This document shows positions 55,963 to 64,000 of a DNA stretch of 64,000 nucleotides, in pieces (position 1 is the first letter of the stretch; the number at the start of each line of letters is the position of its first letter). Where the stretch lies: NCBI GenBank assembly GCA_933207985.1, contig OW240912.1, positions 110,247,219 to 110,311,218 of the forward strand, written 5' to 3'. The notes beneath the pieces were generated by a model. That model was given only the letters and a program-made list of their open reading frames with translations. It ran no database searches and had not been told where the DNA came from. Position numbers and translations under genes: made by a program. This DNA is from Pelobates cultripes. Taxonomy: Eukaryota > Chordata > Amphibia > Anura > Pelobatidae.

Positions 55963-56899
55963 TGTGGCGAAAGTAACTTCACCACTGGTTCTTGGAGGGG
56001 GCCTGATTGCCAGCCTCCTGCCTCAGGACTATGGACCATGCAAAGAGGCTCATAAAAGACTTTGTTCTGGCCGTTTTGCTATCCTGTTAAGGAACCAAAC
56101 AGACGCACGAACCAAGGAGCACCCGGGAGCTTGTTACACCTATTAACACCTTGGAACGGTTCTCACTGCAGTGTTCTAATTGTTTGTCTGGGTGGCCGCA
56201 GTTCCTACGGTCAACCATGACGTGGTGGCAATCTTGTTCGCATGAACACAGGCAGCGGTGTTTGGGCATGAATCTTGTGGGAATTAAAATCGGATACAGA
56301 AACTCCTGAACACCGCTGGACTTCCATCATCGCCTGCGTTCAGTGAAATCATTCGCCTGGATGAGGGAAACAAGCTCCAGGGTAAGAACATGACTATGTT
56401 TGGTAGTTTGTTTATGTGTGGGAGTGTCCTGGATCTGAGAGCCAATGTAATTGTGTATTTGTTTATACTGTGGTTTATTCTCAGGTCCAGGGGGGAGTGC
56501 CCCTTGTATGGGGACTTGCATAAAAGGCCAGTTGTGGCTGCCATTAAAGGAGTTCCTGCTTACCCTCAACATAGAGCCTCGTCTCATGTTTGGGGGAAAC
56601 GGCTGTATCTACCCTGGGGATTGCTATATCACTATACTCCTCTGGGTTATAATCACTTGCTCTTGTAAGAGCAGCCTGCTACATTCTCCAGAGCAGGAGA
56701 GGTCTGCCCACTGGAAGCTGTATCCTGGTCTAGGGTCCAGGGTGGGTGGAGGACAGCGAGACCCCAGCCAAGCTGTAATGCTGGAAGTGTGGGCCAACGG
56801 TGCTGTTGATGTCTGGTGGTGTGCTTGAAAATACTCAGAGGTACTAGGAAGTAGTGATAGGTGGAGGCACCCGGTCGGGGTGCCAGGCGGTCCGCCACA
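55963..56899 (+). mobile_element. Solo LTR (937 bp) with 5-bp target duplication
   Basis: Starts TGTGGCGAAAGTAACTTC and ends GGTCCGCCACA, so the ends are inverted (TGTGGCG/CGCCACA) and obey TG...CA. AAGTC is duplicated on both sides (55958-55962 and 56900-56904). A TATA-like cataaaagg is at about 56519. No internal retroviral-type genes are adjacent, so it is a solo LTR left by recombination. A 5-bp duplication fits Ty3/gypsy. The fragment at 16690 is related. Confidence 0.85.
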
Positions 56900-56904
56900 A
56901 AGTC

Positions 56905-57129
56905 CATTTTATTACATTGGGTCGTCTGGAGCTTTTATGAAGTATGTCTGCTGAAGTGTTTAGGCTCCGCCCCTCTGTATTTATCAATTTAAATTAGATA
57001 TATGTAGATGTGAATCTATACTACATTTATGGCCATATTAAGTATATGCACTTCTATATATTTTTTCTAATCTATTTTTATTTATGTTTAGATTTCATGT
57101 CTGTTCTTGCCGTCACTATATATGATGTT
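56905..57129. other. Nothing recognised
   Basis: AT-rich spacer. Confidence 0.4.
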
Positions 57130-57600
57130 GCCTAATCAAAAATGGCTGCCAAAGTATATCCAGTGGCGCTTCTATGCTTTAAGAACTTGTGAGATACTTC
57201 AGGAGAGATAAAGAGTTCCAGCGGAATGGACTGCCGCAAGAAGTCTAGGGTTTTTAAGATGGCCAAAAGAGGACTTTCGGGTGATCCGGAACACACTGGG
57301 ATATGCGTATGGTTCTTCCGGGAGCACAAATATGGTGCCCAGAAGGTGCCCCAGAATAATGATTGTAAGACTTGTCCAAATGAACTTGGAAAGGCATGCA
57401 CCGCAGCACCAGAAGTGGCGCAACACACCCAAGGGTGCGTGTCATGGATGATTTTCGGCACCTTCTGGAATTTTAAAGAGGAACAGAAAGACATAGGATT
57501 ATGCATCTGATGAAGGCATTTTGTGCTGAACTAAGAGACTGAACGACTATGAATCAGCTTATTATGTTTTAATATGCAAGGATATTACATTTTTGTTTCT
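57130..57600 (+). mobile_element. Possible Penelope-type 3' region
   Basis: Starts with an aaaatggctgccaaa phrase, has scattered CpG and ends with ctgatgaaggcattttgtgc (57507), tgaac, then ttctaataaattta. The ctgatga box and a following gaac suggest a decayed hammerhead-type end; the required GAAA and a good stem II are missing. Low-confidence assignment by layout. Confidence 0.35.
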
Positions 57601-59140
57601 AATAAATTTATATATTTTCATTCTAATTTGCTGCTTGCTATCTCCATTTTATGGTTGCTGAGAGGTGCACACTACTGAAGTTTCACTACAGAAGTCATTA
57701 TACCCATATAAACGTTATATACAAGCCAGTCTTGTTTAGGCTTTTGAAAATGTTTGTAGGATACAATAAAACCTAAGCTGATTTTATTTGGGGTTTTATT
57801 CAGACTATATTACCCTATGTGAGAATTTCTCTTTTACAGCGTAATTGAACACAGTTCCTAATCAGTGTATGTATATACATTTATTAAAGTCACATATACA
57901 CTGTGCACAACAGTCTAATTTATTTTTGTTTTTTTATACACTTTAGTGCGCTTTGCACTTTGTATTTTTCTTAATTTCTTTTTACTGTGGAATTTAGCTG
58001 CACTGCTTGTGTTTGTGTCACAGCGCGGTTTACACCACATATTGCTTTTGTCTGAAATATTCATTTTTGACTACAGGTAGTGTTTAAGCATATACAGCAA
58101 TTAATTAACTACAAACACTCTGCTGAGCTAATGACTAATAATGTCATGATTATGATGTCCCCCTAAGGCTTTTACATTAGCTACTAACAATTTATACAGA
58201 AACTTAAGTATAAATTGCATCACACTTAGCAGATATATAATGATAACAAATAGCAGGTGCAACATAATAAATTATTGTAGCTCTGATGATTGACAGAGGT
58301 GTGGCAAATTCATTGCTTAGCTACAGGTCGGAACCTATGGCACCCAAAAGGACAAAAGTTTAGGAATACACTACTACACAACTGAAAACCTAACAGGTTT
58401 TTATTTTATTACCAATATCCTGACACAGCACAATTAATTGTGAATAAAGACTAAAATCGAGGCCTTTGAAAGAAAATGCAGATATTTGTTTACATTTAAC
58501 TCTTAGAATAGCATGTTACACTGTATTGTTGCTATTAGGGGAGCAGTTACAGAAGAAGAAGGAGGACTTTGAATAAATAGATAAATCTGCCCTGTCTCAG
58601 ATAATCCCTGATGTTGTAGACGTGGTCGTCTTCAGATACCCTGTTCTGCGCTGTACTGATTTGACAAGCAAATAAGAACTCATTTGTTCCTTTTGTTTGA
58701 TGATGTGATAGACTGCTCGCTCTGCATGTTTCTATCATCCACACAGGCTTGCTGACTTTCCATTGGCTCCATAAAACTAGTTTTCCAGGGGAGTCTGCCA
58801 TCCTTAATCCCCGGAACATGCATGTGGCCAGAACAGTACTAATGTCATTAACAGTCTGAAAGGTGAAAGTAAACTAACACCAGTGATTTCACACTAATTC
58901 TAAATAGTGTTGCTGATCTTTCCTGTTGACAAGTACACATTTAGCTCAGGCCTTTCTGTATCTGTTTTCTTTCTTTCCTGGCTTACAGTTGCTATTAATT
59001 TTTTTTTTGTGGAAAAAAAAAAAAAAAAGATTTATTTAATTAAATGGGGACTGAAAAATATGCAGTTCCTCTGTTTCCATAGAAGCATTTTGGTTAAACC
59101 AAAAAAGTCAACTTGCAACAATTTTGCTAAGATATCTTGT
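57601..59140. other. Nothing recognised
   Basis: 58851-58895 (cagtctgaaaggtgaaagta, then gtgatttcacac) resembles 27168-27210, so a short repeat family may be present. No gene. Confidence 0.4.
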
Positions 59141-59299
59141 CTGACTGTAAGCTCGTCTGAGCAGGGTCCTCATCTACTTATTGCTCCGGTAAAATTTTGT
59201 AATTGTCTCATTTATTGTCAAATTTCTCCCTTTTATATTAGATTGTAAAGTGCTGCGGAATAAGTTGGCACTATATAAATGCCAATAATAATAATAAAA
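59141..59299 (+). repeat. SINE or LINE-tail repeat ending in (AAT)n, copy 2
   Basis: gtaagctcgtctgagcaggg, then ttgtaaagtgctgcggaata, then ggcactatataaatgcc and (aat)n. Same family as 2763-2916. Confidence 0.75.
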
Positions 59300-61588
59300 A
59301 TATCTAATTTGGAGAAATTAGCACTCAGTTGAACTGGAAAAGAAGAAGACACACGCTATGGAAATCCATTTATTAAGCAGTGAAATTGTTATTTTGTGAA
59401 AAACAAATATGCAACATTTAGGCCAAAAAAGGGGAGTTGAGGATTCAGCTTTTTTGTCCTTTTATAGATTTCAGTTTTCAAGTCACCGATTTGACTGTTT
59501 AGTAAATAAATCTTTTGTATTTGAAATAGAGAGCATTGCTTGTGCATGCTAAAATTAATAGATTTGAAGAAAAAGAATGAAGTCAAGTCAATGCAACCTC
59601 TGAATTAAATATGACATAATGGTACATTTCTCAGTCAGCTTCCTCTCTATATCAAGAAAACAGAAACCAGAATCTTGCTGCCAGACTCATTTAACCTAAT
59701 GTATCTATTGATGCAAAACACTACCCTGTCTTTCCATTTCAATGCCAGTCAATTCCAAAGTACTCTCTCCCTCACTAATTACCAACTGTAAGTCAGGCGT
59801 GCTGTTACTGGCAAGGAGATAATACCAAATTGGAGAGGATATTTCCTGAGAATAGGTGTTTATATTATTTTTGTAACAAGTATAAAATATCAGGTGTAGG
59901 TAAAAATTAAAAGCAGCATGAATAAGAATGAGTTATTTTTCAGATAGAAAAATTCAGCAAAGAAATAGGTTTACATCTATTCTGTATTCATGCAGTCTGA
60001 ATACTGAAGCCATTCAGACTTCAAAGGTTTGCAATTTAATACCAGTGTGAGTTAGAATGACAATGTAGCAGAGGTGTGTTTCCCTTAGAGAGCAATTGAA
60101 GAGCCATCTGACAGGTGCTTTGGGGCGCCCACTGATGTCCAGTTGCTTGCTTTTTGCGATGTGTGCTTGAGATCTCCTTTCTACTGATACTTTATGCTGA
60201 CGGCAATGGGGCTACAGTTATTTATAATATAAAAGCCTATTATCTGGAAAAAAAAATCATCTTTTATTTTATTCAATCTTAAAAAGATTTACAAGATTTA
60301 GCTCACTGTTTCCAATATGTCTTTCAAAAGATATAAAATACCATGTGTTTATGCTATCAGGTATGTGATGGTTCGTCTTAACACCCAAAATATTTGTAAA
60401 CTGCAAGGTGATTGTCACTCGTACATTCCAAAAATCCTGGATTCATTAGAGCAATCTCACATTGGGGTAACATCGCTAGACACACTAAACTAAACTTAGG
60501 TCATGCAAGAGTAGCATGGGCTACTCTGAGTGTATCTGGCAACGTCGGCTTATATGTACACCAGGTTAACACATGTCTGTTTCGGGCAGAACTGCTCCAT
60601 TACCATGCCATTAATTCTCCACTTGTGGTCCACTAACATCCTGTCCCGCATTCATACCTCAATTTTTGGAGAAATTCATCATGGTAAATGTAGACAGCAA
60701 ATATCTGGGTTGCCAACATTGCCCATTGCAGTTGTAGGCTGTTTTTACTCAATGACAAATCAAATTCTTTGCCACCTTTTTCTAGCAGTATAGGCCATTT
60801 TTCCAAAAATTAGAAAAATATAACATATGTCACAGCTGTGGTTCTCTTTATTTCACATTTAAAGAACACGTTTTAACACATGCTAAATATTAAAGCTAAT
60901 TCTGCCTCTTAAGAGTAGTGGTAGTTTGACTGTTTTGGATTCTTAAAAAATAAATCTTATTCTGACATCCTGATTCATTGCATGCATGCTCAAAATTAAA
61001 ACAAAAAGCTTGCAGTTTATTCACTGGGGGGGATTATTCACTTTATAGTGAATAACACAATCTGAAATGCAAACTGCAAAATTTAGACTAATTTGACCAA
61101 ACTGACTATAGTGTACTAATTCAGCACTTTTTTGCTTAAATTTTGCAAACTGGTTTTCAATTCAATACAATTTGGTGTTTAGTAAACAATCCCTGGAACT
61201 GTAACACTTTAAGGACACAGCTTCAGAAGTGAAAGGCCAGCATGATGGAAAACTCCTGTTATGTCTGTAAACGGTTAAACTGAGAAGTGTGGTGAGTTTA
61301 CAAATGAATTGCAACATTTCATCCAAAAATTAAGAGAAAAAAAACCAAAAACGTTTGACACTGGTTGGAGATGAATTTTTCCTTACTTGGCTGTTCTAGC
61401 CAAAACATTGTATCTACGATATCAGCTCAATCCTTAGTGAATAAATCTTAGAGTTTTAAAAAACATAACTTTATTTAATAACATGTCCCTATGCTGTGTC
61501 CACTGTAAATTACATTTTGTCCTGACATTTTACAGATAATTGGCAGATATATTGCATTCTTATAAAATGCTTATTTGCACTGACTTAC
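59300..61588. other. Probable intron, nothing recognised
   Basis: By the exon at 61589 this should be intron sequence of a minus-strand tetraspanin gene. I searched by eye for the next exon (a GCCG/GCCGA-type CCG motif after TM2) and did not find it. Confidence 0.45.
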
Positions 61589-61691
61589 CCATGAAAAATA
61601 ATTCTAGCTCATCTTTTTCTAATTTGAATTCTTTTATTTCACTATTGAAGCGCATCCATAGTCCAATAGCAAGTACAGCAGATCCAACCAG
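61589..61691 (-). CDS. Tetraspanin exon (CD9/TSPAN2-type, exon 2)
   Basis: A 103-nt exon on the minus strand. It reads LVGSAVLAIGLWMRFNSEIK then EFKLEKDELELFFM, with the last base opening a Gly codon. Tetraspanins are four-pass membrane proteins that organise other membrane proteins; exon 2 in CD9 and TSPAN2 encodes exactly this part: the end of TM1 (xxGxAVxAxGLWxRF) and the small extracellular loop, ending ...FYxG. The acceptor is a pyrimidine tract ending in taaag just before the exon (61692-61710 on plus), and the donor is a perfect GTAAGT (61583-61588). Phase 0 at the start and phase 1 at the end agree with the family. The acidic loop ending ELFFMG is closer to TSPAN2 (E-Y-F-Y-V-G) than to CD81, but the paralogue is not certain. 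Exon 1 lies beyond 64000; exon 3 is not seen. Confidence 0.85.
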
Positions 61692-62048
61692 CTTTAAATG
61701 GAAAGAAAGAGAAATATTAGTAATAAGTCATTTTTATTACAGTACATGCTTACCAATGAGTATTCTATCTGAGCACAGATATGTTTGACAAATACAGTTA
61801 ACTCAGTTAAGAGATGCATTTTTTATTATCCTATTGGCCTAAAGTGTTCTAGAATAGCTTTTGGTCAACAAGATAAATGACAACTTCTTGTTCACAAATT
61901 TACAAATTGCTTGGGTTTAGATATAACTACCAAAAAACACTTTATTTTAAAGTCCCTTGTCTCAGACTAAAATAAAATATAAAATGTAAAATATTGCAGT
62001 TTTAGAGAAAAAGCAATGTTTATTTTGGCCAAAAACATGCCTTTACTG
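61692..62048. other. Probable intron 1 sequence
   Basis: AT-rich, starts (reading minus) with the polypyrimidine tract of the exon's acceptor. Nothing else recognised. Confidence 0.5.
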
Positions 62049-62175
62049 TAGGTAGGCAACCTTAGGCAATCTAGTTGTGGAGGACTATTTCTCCCTGATG
62101 CCTTGACAGCATTTTAGCTGCAATAAAATTCTGGGAGCTGTAGTCCACAACATCTGGAATTCCAAGGTTGCCCGG
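62049..62175. mobile_element. 130-bp palindromic MITE, diverged copy
   Basis: ggtaggcaaccttaggcaat at left and, inverted, ggaattccaaggttgcccgg at right, with gtagtccacaacatctgg inside. Same family as 23697 and 39124. Confidence 0.75.
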
Positions 62176-62238
62176 GCTCTAGCGGCAACCCTACTGACAC
62201 ATACAAACTCACTAAAGACAAGATGACTGACACACATA

Positions 62239-62653
62239 ATGTGAGGAACTGACTCTGCTGGGTTTCGAACCCTGATAACCTTGACTCTACAAGCAATGGT
62301 ATCAGTGACAACTCTCTTCAGCTGTGTCTGGTCAGGTGTCTGGTTCTTGGCCTATAAAAGCCACTTCCTGTCTCTGTACCTTTGCCAGATTATTGTGGTT
62401 CCTGTACTCTCTAATCAAGCTTGTTCCTGTTTCTCATACCTGTTGCTGAATTTGGACCGTTTTGACTTTGCTGCTTCTCCTTCCCACTGACCTCGGCTTG
62501 CCTCACTACTATTATCATCTTTCTGTTCCAGTCTCTCATCTCTGCTTAAGACCAGTGGCTCAACCACCTGGGTAACAAGTGGCTACCTCTGGCAGAAAAC
62601 ATTGCTGATCTGGCTACTGGACTCCAAAACTTTGTAACATCAATATCATTACA
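62239..62653 (+). mobile_element. Probable 5' LTR of the Ty3/gypsy element
   Basis: Lies directly upstream of gag. A likely TATA box (cctataaaag) is at 62351-62360. Suggested boundaries are TGTGAGGAACTG at 62239 and ATTACA at 62653 (TG...CA). The 3' LTR lies outside the window, so the boundaries cannot be checked, and no primer-binding site is certain. Confidence 0.5.
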
Positions 62654-62671
62654 GAATAATCTGGCCCATTC

Positions 62672-64000
62672 TTGGAGACCGTCGGATCAGATTCTGCATT
62701 GGCCCAGCAGGTTGCTTTTAATGCAATAACTATGGTGACCCAGGCACAGACCATTCAAGTGCTGCAGGATCAGGTAGCTGAACTGCAGAATGAAGTTCGA
62801 TCAATGCATAGTGAGCTTACCAGCTACAGGGCACATGATGTTGCGGCTGCTGCTTCTACTACTGTTACACCTGCACAAGATGCCCGCTTGCCTCTACCAG
62901 AAAAAATGTAGGGGTTTCCTAAATCAATGCCATTTGCATCCCATGATGTTACCTAACCGTTTTCCATCTGAAAGAGAGAAGGTGGGATTTATTTTCTCCC
63001 TATTCAAAGATGAAGCCCGGGCCTAGGGCTCCCCTTTTCTGGAACAGGACAGACCAGTCTTGGGAAATTTAAAAGACTTTCTTGAGGCCATGTGCCTAGT
63101 TTTTGATGAACCAAATCGCTGTGCTACAGCAGAAGCCACTCTCCTTCATTTACATCAAGGGAGGCGCTCTGTGGCTGAAAATGCTGCTGAATTCAGACAG
63201 TGGGTTGCTGATACTACTTGGAACCAATCAGCCCAGAGGTTCAACTTCAGAAGGGGTCTCTCAGAAGCTATAAAAGATGAGCTAGCTCATGTTGACCTTC
63301 CTGTTGAGTTTGATGCATTTGTGCGGTTGGCTATCCGTATTGATCGGAGACTTTCAGAAAAAATATTGGAAAGACAGGGCTCTTTTAAATCAAGTGCTAC
63401 TCCTACTTTCTATTCAAGAATTTCTACTCCGACCCCACAAACACCTAAAGACTCTGAACCTGAGGCTATGCAGGTAGATCTAATAAGAGGGCCATTATCC
63501 AATGAAGAAAAACAGTAGCGATGCACTCACAATTTGTGCCTGTATTGTGGTAGTGAAGGGCATTATGCCATCAATTGCCCTAGCAAGTCTAAAAGAACAA
63601 TAGCTATGACTGCTGAGGGTGCTCAGATTCAACACCAATCCCAGATTTTAGACCAACTGGATTCTGTCACACAACCCTGGTTTCCTCTGGCTCATGCTCA
63701 TTTGGTGGTGCCTATCACTTTGCAATATGGTGATAATAAAATTTCAACTACAGCTATGATAGATTCTGGAGCAGGCGGAAACTTTATGGACATTAAATTT
63801 GCAGCAGGAAATAAAATTCAGTCTATCCCTAAATCTTCACCTGTGTTAATGGAAACAGTAGACGGTTCTCCACTTACGTCAGGCCCGGTTACACATGAGA
63901 CTGTGCCCTTAAAATTGATTCTGGAAGTGAATCACCATGAGTCTATATCTTTCCACCTAATTTCCTCAACACAGTTTCCAGTGATTTTGGGTATACCCTG
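62672..64000 (+). mobile_element. Ty3/gypsy retrotransposon gag and protease (decayed, cut by window end)
   Basis: Gag opens at 62672 (METVGSDSALAQQVAFNAIT) with a coiled-coil-like N-terminus. It shifts frame near 62905, then continues LPNRFPSEREKVGFIFSLFK, a capsid part from 63060 (NLKDFLEAMCLVFDEPNRCA) and GLSEAIKDELAHVDLPVEFD. A CCHC zinc knuckle (CLYCGSEGHYAINC) is at 63537. The protease follows with its active-site DSG (AMIDSGAGGNFMD) near 63752. The capsid and knuckle pattern is that of chromovirus-like sushi/Metaviridae elements, the group from which PEG10 and RTL1 came. Lesions: a frameshift, TAG in place of a likely Trp codon near 63024, and TAG at 63516 between capsid and zinc knuckle. 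Reverse transcriptase and integrase would lie beyond 64000. Confidence 0.9.

Noticed and set aside
55539..56039. 166-codon minus-strand frame
   Set aside because: It crosses the exact left boundary of the solo LTR at 55963, so it cannot be one gene; no domain recognised.

Overview
The window looks like repeat-dense vertebrate DNA, most likely from a frog (anuran) with a large genome. That is an inference from its repeats: several TTAAAGG-ended MITEs of the Xenopus T2 type, fish/frog Tc1 transposons, CR1, L2 and L1 LINE fragments, Penelope-like elements, a DIRS/Ngaro-type retrotransposon and a Ty3/gypsy element. There are no bacterial features. A run of 100 Ns at 17736-17835 is an assembly gap.

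Only one piece of host coding sequence is convincing: a 103-nt exon on the minus strand at 61589-61691 with good splice sites on both sides. It encodes the end of the first membrane segment and the start of the small outer loop of a CD9/TSPAN2-type tetraspanin (exon 2 by family gene structure). Exon 3 should lie at lower coordinates, but I do not find it, so most or all of 1-61588 may be one huge intron. A C2H2 zinc-finger fragment with a stop codon abuts the assembly gap.

Layout. 0-9 kb: L1 tail, dead Tc1, L2 reverse-transcriptase fragment with an internal duplication, a hAT-like end, about 800 bp of TG/TATG microsatellite, then remains of a tyrosine-recombinase retrotransposon that carried an SGNH hydrolase. 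9-17 kb: a 49-bp-arm palindrome, a Helitron-like repeat, copy A of a palindrome-rich TTAA-inserting transposon, a CG-rich palindromic repeat and an LTR-like fragment with hairpin tandem repeats. 17-31 kb: minisatellites, four T2-type MITEs with both ends, and two hAT elements with both ends and target duplications (19550-21071 and 29505-30064). 31-37 kb: a CR1 LINE (minus strand) broken up by Tc1, T2-like and Helitron-like insertions, next to a Penelope-type segment with a hammerhead ribozyme candidate. 37-47 kb: an unusual mariner remnant, MITEs and a Penelope GIY-YIG fragment. 47-54 kb: the most interesting part. A 359-bp unit is present twice in tandem, each copy with a well-formed type I hammerhead ribozyme (a retrozyme-like element). 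The second unit is split by a 2.1-kb TTAA element (copy B), and another full-length relative (copy C) lies at 51572-53645. 54-57 kb: a Penelope GIY-YIG ORF end and its 3' region, then a solo LTR with a perfect 5-bp target duplication. 62-64 kb: the 5' half of a decayed Ty3/gypsy element, cut by the window edge.

How it fits together: animal hammerhead tandem repeats are thought to be mobilised by Penelope-like enzymes, and this window holds retrozyme-like repeats, Penelope ORF ends and hammerhead-like motifs in Penelope-type 3' regions within about 20 kb. All transposase and retrotransposon ORFs seen here are broken or truncated, so the locus is a nested fossil record. All calls come from reading the sequence; no search or folding program was run.
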